64,000 bases of DNA. Origin: Apibacter muscae. GTDB lineage: Bacteria > Bacteroidota > Bacteroidia > Flavobacteriales > Weeksellaceae. The first letter of the stretch is position 1. Each line of letters starts with the position of its first letter. Shown piece by piece: positions 36,841 through 45,268 of the stretch. Both the position numbers and the translations under genes were made by a program. The DNA lies in contig NZ_SELG01000038.1 in the NCBI RefSeq assembly GCF_007845635.1, forward strand, positions 1 to 64,000, given 5' to 3'. The notes under the pieces were generated by a model. That model saw only the letters and a list, made by a program, of their open reading frames with translations. It was not told the DNA's origin and ran no database searches.

Positions 36841-37012
36841 ATACCACAAAAAAACTTTATTAGAACTGATTAAAAAATAAATAGGAACTATAATTAAAAG
36901 CTAATAACATTGATATAACTAGTAGATAAACTTTTAACTAGACTAATTTCTAACATTTACAATATTTATTAGGGAATAATTATTTTAATCATCTAATTTA
37001 TTAGATTTTTTT
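36841..37012 (+). ncRNA. Tandem non-coding unit, copy 1
   Basis: A 172-nt non-coding segment closely similar to copy 2, about 260 bp downstream. Shared blocks include AAACTTTAT (allowing one gap), AATAAATAGGAACTA, AGCTAATAACA, ACTAGACTAAT, CTAACATTTACAA and AGGGAATA. It ends in an intrinsic terminator (ATCTAA-TTTA-TTAGAT then T7). A distant stem AAAATAA/TTATTTT can form. No strong -7 element precedes it, so expression may be weaker or co-transcribed with the 224-aa gene. No ORF is conserved between copies. Family unknown to me. Confidence 0.6.
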
Positions 37013-37054
37013 GTTAAAATTTTTATAATTAATTGAAAAAAAACAATAAAAATG

Positions 37055-37084
37055 TTTGTGTTTAGAAAAAAGTCTATATATTTG
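37055..37084 (+). promoter_or_regulatory. Promoter of non-coding unit copy 2
   Basis: TTTG (37055-37058) and TATATTTG (37077-37084) are separated by 18 nt, close to the Bacteroidota arrangement of TTTG, 19 nt, TAnnTTTG. The predicted start is about 37089-37092, right at the beginning of copy 2. Confidence 0.7.
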
Positions 37085-37086
37085 TA

Positions 37087-37277
37087 GTGTATTAAAAAAT
37101 ACACCACTAAAAAACTTTATATAAGAGCTAATTTAAAATAAATAGGAACTAGAATTAAGAGCTAATAACACTAAAATGACTAATAAATAAACTTTTGACT
37201 AGACTAATCTAACATTTACAACATTTATTTTTAGGGAATATTTATTTTGACCATCTAATTTATTAGGTGGTTTTTTT
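37087..37277 (+). ncRNA. Tandem non-coding unit, copy 2
   Basis: About 185 nt from promoter to terminator, with no coding potential. The 5' end can fold GTGTATT-AAAA-AATACAC (37087-37104). A long-range stem pairs AAAATAAATA with TATTTATTTT, and the unit ends with ACCATCTAA-TTTA-TTAGGTGGT followed by T7 (37250-37277). The body is roughly 80% identical by eye to copy 1. Opposite-strand reading does not give a terminator, so the plus strand is the RNA. It may be a member of a known but unrecognised class (6S-like or a flavobacterial RNA motif) or a new one. Confidence 0.65.
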
Positions 37278-37340
37278 AATGCTATAAATAAATAATTTTG
37301 TATTTAAAACTTGTCAATTATTAATCATGAAAAATAAAAA

Positions 37341-37371
37341 AAGCTAAGTAATATTACTTAGCTTTTTTTAT
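37341..37371 (-). terminator. Terminator of trigger factor gene
   Basis: A 24-nt perfect palindrome, arms AAGCTAAGTAAT and complement, with A/T runs on both sides, lying 22 bp beyond the minus-strand stop. It can also stop plus-strand reading from the non-coding units. Confidence 0.85.
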
Positions 37372-37385
37372 TTTTTTAAGCCTAT

Positions 37386-38738
37386 TTAATTTTTAGACTT
37401 AGCATTTTCTTCTTTAATCATTGAATTAAATTCTTCGAGAGGAACAATTTTTTCCACTTTTCCAATTTGCTTATCAAAAATATTAAATAGATTTTGTTGA
37501 ATCAAATTGTTAGAAGCTTGACGTACTTGTTCTTCATTTTTCATAGCATTAGCAACATATTTATTCAGTTCAGCTTCAGGAATATCATTATATCCATACA
37601 TTGCAAATTGCTGTTTCATTTGATCTCTAGTAAATTCAACAAGATCATTGTATTGAATGCTTATTTTATTGTCAGATAGTATTTGTCCTTCAATTAATTG
37701 ATAACGTAGACTTTTTTCAGATTTTTCATATTCTGAATTGACTTCATCATCATTCAAAGGCTCTTTGGATGAATTTTTAATGTATTTTTTTAAAAATTCT
37801 TCAGGTAAATCAAAATTTATATTTTCAAAAAGCCATTCTACAGAATCATTCATGAATTTATTGTCAGACTCTCTTTTGTAATAGCCCTCTAATTCTTCTT
37901 TTATTTTATCTCTTAATTCCTGTTCTGAGGAAACTTTGTCTTTACCATAAACTTTATCAAAAAGTTCTTGATTTACTTCAGCCTTAGTTCTTTTTGAAGG
38001 TTTTTCTATCGTTATTTTTAATTTTCCATTAAAATCGTGAGCCTGTTCGTGGGACAATCCTAAAAAATGTTGAAGTTGATGAGGATCATTAAAAATGTCT
38101 TGAGCATTTATTTCGACGATTTCTCCGCTTTTTTTACCTATAAATAAGTCTTTATTTTTTAAATCGTCAACTATAAAAGTAATATTAGTTTTTATTCCTT
38201 CTTCAATTGATTGATTATTTTCATCTATTTCTTCAACCTGAGCAGAGAAGTGCCCGCCGTTTTCAATTTGATCAACATCTATAATTTGACCCAATTGTGT
38301 TTGCATTTTCTCTATTGTTTCATTGATTTCCTTTTCGCTAGCTTCAATTTTATAGTAATCAATTTTTGCTTTTGAAAGATCTACGCTAAACTCAGGCGCT
38401 AAACCTAGTTCAAAATCAAAAGTTAATTCATTTGCATTAACATCTAAATTGTCATTAGTTTTAGGTAAAGGCTGCCCTAAAATATTTAATTTATTTTCTG
38501 AAATGAAGTTACTTAAAGAATCATTTAATACTTTGTTAATTTCTTCAAAAGTTACTGCACCTTCGTATTGTTTCTTAATAATACCCATAGGAGCCTTGCC
38601 TTTTCGAAAACCAGGCATATTTAGTTTTTTCTGGTAATCTTTAAGTGCTTTTTCAACTTTTGGTTTGTAATCTTCCGGTTTAATAGTAATACTAACAACA
38701 GTATTTAAATTATCTATTTTATTCTGTGTAACATTCAT
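37386..38738 (-). CDS. tig: Trigger factor (ribosome-associated chaperone)
   Basis: A 450-aa chaperone and peptidyl-prolyl isomerase that binds nascent chains at the ribosome exit. The ribosome-docking motif GFRKGKAP is at residues 43-50. The PPIase domain follows at about 150-235 and is diverged, as in other Bacteroidota; the C-terminal helical chaperone arms make up the rest. Length is normal. It stands alone behind a good -7 element. Confidence 0.93.
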   Translation of the reverse strand: MNVTQNKIDNLNTVVSITIKPEDYKPKVEKALKDYQKKLNMPGFRKGKAPMGIIKKQYEGAVTFEEINKVLNDSLSNFISENKLNILGQPLPKTNDNLDVNANELTFDFELGLAPEFSVDLSKAKIDYYKIEASEKEINETIEKMQTQLGQIIDVDQIENGGHFSAQVEEIDENNQSIEEGIKTNITFIVDDLKNKDLFIGKKSGEIVEINAQDIFNDPHQLQHFLGLSHEQAHDFNGKLKITIEKPSKRTKAEVNQELFDKVYGKDKVSSEQELRDKIKEELEGYYKRESDNKFMNDSVEWLFENINFDLPEEFLKKYIKNSSKEPLNDDEVNSEYEKSEKSLRYQLIEGQILSDNKISIQYNDLVEFTRDQMKQQFAMYGYNDIPEAELNKYVANAMKNEEQVRQASNNLIQQNLFNIFDKQIGKVEKIVPLEEFNSMIKEENAKSKN

Positions 38739-38765
38739 TTATATATGCATATTTGATATAGCTCG

Positions 38766-38773
38766 CAAAGCTA
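38766..38773 (-). promoter_or_regulatory. -7 element for trigger factor
   Basis: The minus strand reads TAGCTTTG, an exact TAnnTTTG match, 27 bp upstream of the ATG. Confidence 0.6.
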
Positions 38774-38936
38774 CAAAAAGAATTTAAAAAATGGAAATTT
38801 AATCGTTAAAGGCAATACATTGAACTATTATATCTATAATTTTATTATAGTTAATTTTTTAAACATGGGTTAAAAATAAACACACTATGATTTAAGATTT
38901 TTGTAGGTGACCATTTACTTTCTCCTCAATTTAAAA

Positions 38937-38964
38937 AAGCATGTCTAATTAAATAAACATGCTT
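38937..38964 (-). terminator. Terminator of metG
   Basis: Arms AAGCATGT and ACATGCTT enclose a 12-nt loop; on the minus strand TTTTTAAATT follows. It lies 25 bp beyond the stop codon. Confidence 0.75.
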
Positions 38965-38989
38965 AAAAATAAATTAAGAAAATTATGTT

Positions 38990-41026
38990 TTATTTTATTG
39001 ATAAACCATTACTAAGAAATTTATCCGGGGTTAAAAAAACATGCTTACCTTCTTCATCTTTTGCTAAAAGAAGCATTCCTTGACTTTCAATTCCACGTAT
39101 TTTTCTAGTGGCTAGATTTAAAAGAACGGTTACTTGTTTCCCGATCAATTCATCTGGCGTAAAGCTTTCTGCAATGCCAGAAACAATGGTTCTAATATCA
39201 ACTCCTGTATCTACTTTAAATTGTAAAAGCTTATCTGCTTTTTCTACTTTTTTAGCCTCTAATATAGTACCCACTCTTAAATCAATCTTTTCAAAATCTT
39301 CAAAACTGATGATTTCTTTAGACGGTTCAGAATTTTTATTTGTCATTTGATTTATTTTTTTTGAATTTTCTAATTTCTCAATTTGGGCTTTAATTTCATC
39401 ATCTTCTATAGGAGAAAAAAGTAAATCGATGGTATTTATTTTATGACCTGACGGTAAAAGAATTTTTCCTTCCTCTAAATCATTCCAAGAAACGTAATTC
39501 AAATTTAAACCATCCATTATTTTTTTTGAGGTAAAAGGTATAAATGGTTCTGATAACTGAGCTAAATAGGCAGCTATTTGTGCAGATATATATAAACTTT
39601 CCTTGGCTTTTTCCGGATTTTCTTTAATCTGCTTCCATGGTTCTTGATCTTGAAAGAACTTATTTCCTAAACGTGCAATTTTCATTAGGGAATTAAGTCC
39701 ATTTCTAAATTCATATTTTTCTAAGTAGGAAGTTATTTCTTTTGCTATTTGACTAATTTCCTTAATTTCTGGAAAATTATTAGAAATAGTTACTTCTGGA
39801 ATAATGCCTTCATAATACTTCTGCATTAAAACAGAAACTCGGTTAATGAAATTACCAAAAATACCCACCAATTCGGAGTTATTTTTGGTTTGAAAGTCTT
39901 TCCATGTAAAATTGTTATCTTTGGTTTCAGGGGCATTAGATAACAGAACATATCGTAGTGTATCTTGTTTATTGGGGAAATCTTGTAAATATTCATGCGC
40001 CCATACCGCCCAATTTCTTGATGTAGAAATTTTATCGTTTTCTAAGTTTAAAAATTCGTTGGCTGGGACATTGTCTGGTAATATATATTCTCCGTGAGCT
40101 TCAAGGATTGCAGGGAAAATTATACAATGGAATACAATGTTGTCTTTTGCGATAAAATGAACCAATTTAGTATCTTTATCTTTCCAATAAGGTTCCCAAT
40201 CTTTTTCATTATTTTTAGCCCATTCTTTGGTAGATGAGATATAACCAATAGGAGCTTCAAACCAAACATATAATACTTTTCCATCCTCATCTTTTAGAGG
40301 GACTGGTATGCCCCAGTCCAAATCACGAGTCATAGCTCGAGCTTTTAATCCGTCATCCAACCATGATTTTACTTGTCCATATACATTGGGTTTCCAATCA
40401 CTTTTGTGATTTTGTAATATCCAATGGGTTAAAAATTCTTGATAGTTTTCAAGAGGCAAGTACCAGTGCTTAGTTTTTTTTAATACAGGTTTTTCTCCAC
40501 TGAGCATAGAGTGAGGTTCAATTAATTCTTCAGGACTTAAGGTGGAACCGCATTTTTCACACTGATCTCCATAAGCATTTGTATTTCCGCATTTGGGACA
40601 AGTACCTACAATATAACGATCGGCTAAAAACTCTCTCGATTTTTCATCGTAGTATTGTTCAATGTCTTTAGCAATAAACTTATTGTCTTTGTAGAGTTTA
40701 GTGAAAAATTCTTGAGCTGTTTCTCTATGTATATCGGAAGTAGTTCTTGAATAATTATCATAAGAAATACCCAAATCATAAAAAGTTTTTTTCATGAGTT
40801 CATGATATCTATCTACCACATCTTGGGGTGTAATTCCTTCTTTTTTTGCACGTATGGTAATTGGAATTCCATGTTCGTCGGATCCACCAATCAATATAAC
40901 ATCATGCCCTTTTCTTCTTAAAAATCGAGCATAGACATCGGCAGGTATGTATACACCAGCCAAATGTCCTATATGTAATGGTCCATTTGCATAAGGAAGT
41001 GCGGTAGTAATTGTATATCGACTCAT
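38990..41026 (-). CDS. metG: Methionyl-tRNA synthetase
   Basis: A 678-aa class I synthetase that charges initiator and elongator tRNA-Met. HIGH is at residues 18-21. The zinc knuckle CPKCGNTNAYGDQCEKCG gives four cysteines, and the KMSKS loop appears as DKISTSRNWAVW, a form I recall from this phylum. The C-terminal ~105 residues (from FEDFEKIDLRVGTILEA) form the EMAP/Trbp111-type tRNA-binding domain that dimerises the enzyme. It looks complete and has its own promoter. Confidence 0.95.
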   Translation of the reverse strand: MSRYTITTALPYANGPLHIGHLAGVYIPADVYARFLRRKGHDVILIGGSDEHGIPITIRAKKEGITPQDVVDRYHELMKKTFYDLGISYDNYSRTTSDIHRETAQEFFTKLYKDNKFIAKDIEQYYDEKSREFLADRYIVGTCPKCGNTNAYGDQCEKCGSTLSPEELIEPHSMLSGEKPVLKKTKHWYLPLENYQEFLTHWILQNHKSDWKPNVYGQVKSWLDDGLKARAMTRDLDWGIPVPLKDEDGKVLYVWFEAPIGYISSTKEWAKNNEKDWEPYWKDKDTKLVHFIAKDNIVFHCIIFPAILEAHGEYILPDNVPANEFLNLENDKISTSRNWAVWAHEYLQDFPNKQDTLRYVLLSNAPETKDNNFTWKDFQTKNNSELVGIFGNFINRVSVLMQKYYEGIIPEVTISNNFPEIKEISQIAKEITSYLEKYEFRNGLNSLMKIARLGNKFFQDQEPWKQIKENPEKAKESLYISAQIAAYLAQLSEPFIPFTSKKIMDGLNLNYVSWNDLEEGKILLPSGHKINTIDLLFSPIEDDEIKAQIEKLENSKKINQMTNKNSEPSKEIISFEDFEKIDLRVGTILEAKKVEKADKLLQFKVDTGVDIRTIVSGIAESFTPDELIGKQVTVLLNLATRKIRGIESQGMLLLAKDEEGKHVFLTPDKFLSNGLSIK

Positions 41027-41374
41027 TTAAGTGTTATGTTTTTATAATATTTTTATACAGGTTAAATAATTTTTCAAAGGTACAAAATATTAAAATGGAT
41101 ATTTAAAGAACCATGACTTTGTATGGATAAAATAATCTTGAATAAAGTTGTTAATATGCAAGATCGTATATTCAATATCAGTATTAGAAATTATATGCTT
41201 ATGGAAATTCTATTTTAAATCTAATTAAAAATATAATGAAATAAGTAAATTTGTATATAAAACTATCTCTATAATATGTAATCAATGATTGAATTTATTA
41301 GAATAGTTGGTTTATTGGTGTAGTTTATTGTGTTATTTATAAAACAACCTATAGAACAATATTATATAATATTG
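41027..41374. other. Intergenic region, metG promoter and little else
   Basis: Apart from the metG promoter on the minus strand, this holds a plus-strand TAAATTTG (41246-41253) with no gene behind it and a perfect palindrome (41355-41376) at the end of the DUF3810 gene, without T tract. No ORF is credible. Confidence 0.5.
41075..41082 (-). promoter_or_regulatory. -7 element for metG
   Basis: The minus strand reads TACCTTTG, an exact TAnnTTTG match, 48 bp upstream of the ATG. Confidence 0.6.
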
Positions 41375-42487
41375 TTATTTGCCTTTTATAAGCGCTTCAT
41401 TTGTAAATAGTGAAGGATATTGTCCTTTATAAAAATTAACGATCATATTAGAAACTTGATTGTAAGCAACGATGCCTTCGTTTTGACTGTTACTACGCAA
41501 GTATGCATTATTTAAAACGGAAAAAGCGTCTGATCCTAAATCTGAGATGAGGGAATAGTATTTAATCTCAATTTCTCTATCTTTTTTCATAAGAGTGGAA
41601 TAATTATTTATAATTCGATGAACAAAAGTAGAGTCGTCTACATATATTTCTCTAAGTATATATTGCAAGGCCTTATACTTTACACTGTACTGAAAACTTT
41701 GAATGGAAGAAGATTCTCCCATATAAAAAGCATAAAAATTAGCGTCGTCTTCTCTTGCAATTCCTGCTTGGTGTCCCATTTCATGAGCTATAGTAAATAG
41801 ATATGAGGTAGGGGGTAATCCATTTATAGTTTGTGCTTCTCCTGTAAATGGGTTGTAGTAACCTAAAACCCCAATTTTAGTAAGCCATAAGGAGAACAAA
41901 GAATTTTTAACATTACTCTTTTGTAGGGGTATTCCATAAACAGCACTTTGTTCTTGATAAAGTTCTTTAATGATATCATTGCCTATATAAAGTTCTCCTG
42001 ATTTCGTAGAGGGTAATTTTTCTCTAAGCTCTATACATTCATTTAATAAATGATTGGCAACTATTTTATAATCGTCTAAATAATTATGCCCTTTGTTTTG
42101 TTGATAATTTGTAAAAGGCTTTTGACTGTATAGTAAGCCAAATGATAACATAAACCAGCCATACAAAAAATTTATAGTAAATAAAATAAATATAGAGTGC
42201 TTAATAGCTTTACTTTTTTCTTTTTTAGACAAGAAAATAATTATTTTAAATAAACTATAAATAAATAATATACCTAGCAGTATATAAAAACAATCTCCAA
42301 TGGATAGTTTGAAATTTCCAAAAAAAGTATTAAATGAATATTTTATTTTCAGTAAAATAGTAAAATACCAATTTCCTCCGGTAGGATTTATACCCATCAT
42401 TAAAATTTGGTAAATAAAATATTGAATGATTAAAGAAGATAAGAGTTTGGTGGGAGTTAAACTTATTTTTTTATTCAAAATTTTCAT
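41375..42487 (-). CDS. DUF3810 membrane metalloprotease-like protein
   Basis: A 370-aa protein with about three N-terminal transmembrane segments (to about residue 115) and a large soluble part. HEMGH at residues 235-239 (in TIAHEMGHQAGIAREDDANFYA) is a zinc-peptidase type motif, and the glutamate of the REDDAN block could be the third ligand. These are the features of DUF3810, a Bacteroidota family whose substrate is unknown. It begins directly after the permease stop with no gap, implying translational coupling. Confidence 0.85.
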   Translation of the reverse strand: MKILNKKISLTPTKLLSSLIIQYFIYQILMMGINPTGGNWYFTILLKIKYSFNTFFGNFKLSIGDCFYILLGILFIYSLFKIIIFLSKKEKSKAIKHSIFILFTINFLYGWFMLSFGLLYSQKPFTNYQQNKGHNYLDDYKIVANHLLNECIELREKLPSTKSGELYIGNDIIKELYQEQSAVYGIPLQKSNVKNSLFSLWLTKIGVLGYYNPFTGEAQTINGLPPTSYLFTIAHEMGHQAGIAREDDANFYAFYMGESSSIQSFQYSVKYKALQYILREIYVDDSTFVHRIINNYSTLMKKDREIEIKYYSLISDLGSDAFSVLNNAYLRSNSQNEGIVAYNQVSNMIVNFYKGQYPSLFTNEALIKGK

Positions 42488-43717
42488 TTACTGAAACTTT
42501 AATGCTTTAATTGGAGATATTTTAGAGATTAAATAAGAAGGAAAAAGTAAAACTATTCCACTTATTACTATAGCTAAAACTGATATTATACCTATATGCC
42601 AAAAATTGATGTAAACAGGTACAGAACTAACGTAATAATTATCTGGATTTAACTTTATAATTTTGAAAATTTTCTGTATGTATAGTAAAATAATAGCAAT
42701 TATATTACCTATAACAAGGCCTGGAACCATTATGATTAATGTATAATTAATAAAAATCTTTCTGATTTGGTTATTGGAAGCACCTAGTGTTTTTAGCATA
42801 CCTATAGAATTGGTTCTTTCAATAATTAAGATGATTAGCACCATGATTAAATTGATAATCACCACCACCATCATTATGGTCAATATAATAAATATATTAG
42901 TATCAAAAATTTGAATCCAATCATTAATCTGTGAAAAAGTAGTAGTAGCTTTTTCAGCGTAGTTATTAAAACCCACTGCTTCTTCGATAGATGGAAAAAC
43001 TTCATTTAACATTTCTATATCATCAATAAAAATGTCGTATCCACCAATTTCATTGGGCGACCATCCGTTTAACTTTTGAATGTGTTTAATATCACCAATT
43101 ACAAATACATCGTCAATTTGCTTAATGTCAGTCCTATAAATACCTTTTACTTTGAATCTACGGTAAATGGGGGAATCATTTTCTCTTACAAAAAACATAA
43201 CAAAGGATGAATCCACATCCAATTGCATTTCTTTTGCAATTTTTTCAGGCAATAAAACTTCATTATTAACTGAATCTTCAGAATATTTAGGGATTTCACC
43301 TCTTATAATAAATTCTTTAAATCTATTTCGATCAAAATCATTAGAAACACCCTTTAAGATTACGCCAGCAAAATTTTTTTCAGTTCTAATGACTCCACTT
43401 TTGGTGGCATATTGATAAACCTCAGAAACATAAGGATTAGACTTGATTTTATCAATTTCAACATTTTCTTTATTAAGTTTGGAGCTATTGTAAGAATTGT
43501 TACTGTCATAACTTTTTATGGTAATGTGACCATTAAAATCAGCCATTTTTTGTTTAATAGCCTTTTTTGACCCAATCCCGATGGCTAAGGTAATGACTGA
43601 AACAATAATTCCAATGGCAACTGCTGTTTGACCGATTCTAATAATAATCTGAGAAAGATTCTTTTTATTACTTTTAGAAAAAGCTATTTTTTTTGATATA
43701 AACCAAGTAAAATTCAA
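42488..43717 (-). CDS. FtsX/LolE-type ABC transporter permease
   Basis: A 409-aa inner-membrane permease. An N-terminal helix (about 25-48), a large periplasmic MacB-like domain (to about 265), and three C-terminal helices (about 270-300, 320-350, 370-400) carry the FtsX core with ERTNSIGMLKTLGASNNQIRKIF. This layout is that of lipoprotein-releasing LolC/E-like systems. No ATPase gene is adjacent, which is common for this family in Bacteroidota. The partner and substrate are not known. Confidence 0.85.
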   Translation of the reverse strand: MNFTWFISKKIAFSKSNKKNLSQIIIRIGQTAVAIGIIVSVITLAIGIGSKKAIKQKMADFNGHITIKSYDSNNSYNSSKLNKENVEIDKIKSNPYVSEVYQYATKSGVIRTEKNFAGVILKGVSNDFDRNRFKEFIIRGEIPKYSEDSVNNEVLLPEKIAKEMQLDVDSSFVMFFVRENDSPIYRRFKVKGIYRTDIKQIDDVFVIGDIKHIQKLNGWSPNEIGGYDIFIDDIEMLNEVFPSIEEAVGFNNYAEKATTTFSQINDWIQIFDTNIFIILTIMMVVVIINLIMVLIILIIERTNSIGMLKTLGASNNQIRKIFINYTLIIMVPGLVIGNIIAIILLYIQKIFKIIKLNPDNYYVSSVPVYINFWHIGIISVLAIVISGIVLLFPSYLISKISPIKALKFQ

Positions 43718-43851
43718 AGTTGAAATTTTTGTTCTAAGTTAAACATTTGTTATTTTTATAAAAGCATTAAAATTAATGAAGTTCAACTAATAATTTAAGT
43801 TTATAATTTGGTTAATTAAATATTTAAAACAATATAGTGCTATTTTGATAA

Positions 43852-45015
43852 CTATATTTTAGCTAAATTAAATTTAATATATTTATCTCTATATCTCATA
43901 AATGGAACTTCTATATATTTGTAAAGAACAATTGAAATTAAAAATGTTAATACCCAAAATGAAATAAAACATATTGCAAATAAGATTGACCAAGCATAAT
44001 TATTTGAGATATTAATATGATAAAATTCAATAAAATTATCTGCTTTATTGTCAACTATAAATCTTATAAATTTTGAAATTTGCATATTAACCAAATATAA
44101 AGAATAAGAAATTAAGCTAATAAATGTTATCATTCTATAAAAAATTCCTCTTCCTCTTTTAATATTGTAAAAAAACGGTAACATAAATAATACAGATAGT
44201 GAAGTAATAGTAAATGATAAAGTTAGCGAATAAAAATTATTACTTATAGGAAAGAGATAATAAAAGGCAGATAAAAAAATTCCCAGAAATAAAAAAATGT
44301 TTTTATAATTATTCCAAAAATAGGTCTTATAATATAATAAGTAAGCACCAAGAATACCAAACATAATACTGTCTGATCTTCCAAAAATAGTGTATCTAAC
44401 ATTAATTATATTTTCGTAATTTAAAGTATCTAAATTTAGGGTATAAATTATTCTATAAAGTGTAAAGAATGATATTACAAAAATAGCAGATAAAAGTATT
44501 GCTGATTTAGGTTTGATATTAAATATAGCTATTAAGATATAAATTATAATAGGAGTTATTAAGTAAAACCACTCTTCAATAGCTAAGCTCCAAGAGTCTC
44601 CAAAAAAGGTTAGATTTATTGAAAATATATTTTGACAAAAAAAGAAATACTTTAAATAATACATGAAGTTAAAATTCTTATTGTAAAGTGAATCTGAAAG
44701 TATAAGAATAATTAAAACAAAATAATAATTAGGAAGAGTTCTATACCATCTTTTTTTCCAAAAATAAAGTAATAATTTTACATTTATTTTATAGTTTTCA
44801 AGCAACTGCATAAGTATTCCGCCAATTAAAAATCCGCTTAAGACAAAAAATATACCAACTCCATCATATAAAATCTTATTTGAATAATGAGCTACTTTTT
44901 TAGGGAGAAATGTTGATGAATGACCTAAAAGTACAAAAATAATTGCAATAGTTCTTAATATATCCAATCCAAAAATTCTTTTGGATTCATTCATATCGAT
45001 AATCAGTTTTTTCAT
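43852..45015 (-). CDS. Acyltransferase 3 family membrane protein (OafA-like)
   Basis: A 387-aa polytopic protein with about 10 segments. GLDILRTIAIIFVLLGHSS with its histidine, GVGIFFVLSGFLIGGIL and GDSWSLAIEEWFYLITPI are the classic OafA-type motifs. Such enzymes acetylate surface sugars. It is flanked by spacers and appears as a single gene, so its acceptor is unknown. It belongs to the same family as the 366-aa protein near 12 kb but is only distantly related. Confidence 0.88.
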   Translation of the reverse strand: MKKLIIDMNESKRIFGLDILRTIAIIFVLLGHSSTFLPKKVAHYSNKILYDGVGIFFVLSGFLIGGILMQLLENYKINVKLLLYFWKKRWYRTLPNYYFVLIILILSDSLYNKNFNFMYYLKYFFFCQNIFSINLTFFGDSWSLAIEEWFYLITPIIIYILIAIFNIKPKSAILLSAIFVISFFTLYRIIYTLNLDTLNYENIINVRYTIFGRSDSIMFGILGAYLLYYKTYFWNNYKNIFLFLGIFLSAFYYLFPISNNFYSLTLSFTITSLSVLFMLPFFYNIKRGRGIFYRMITFISLISYSLYLVNMQISKFIRFIVDNKADNFIEFYHINISNNYAWSILFAICFISFWVLTFLISIVLYKYIEVPFMRYRDKYIKFNLAKI

Positions 45016-45268
45016 GTAAAAATCAAATTACAAAATTAAATAATTAATAAAAATTATATATTATAATTTATAAAAAAATAATTTATATTATAAATACTTT
45101 TTATAATAATTTTAAGGTAATTGAATTAAATTAAAAATAATAATTTAATTACACGAATAAAACTATATGTACATTATATTTAATCTTATCTAGATAATAT
45201 AATTAGTATACACAACCAATTAGATTATAGGTTTATCTAATGTTTATATGAATTTAAAATTGTATTAA

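Noticed and set aside
41355-41376. Perfect palindrome abutting the stop of the DUF3810 gene, as a terminator
   Set aside because: Pure A/T apart from one C and one G, with no T tract on the minus side; too weak to call.
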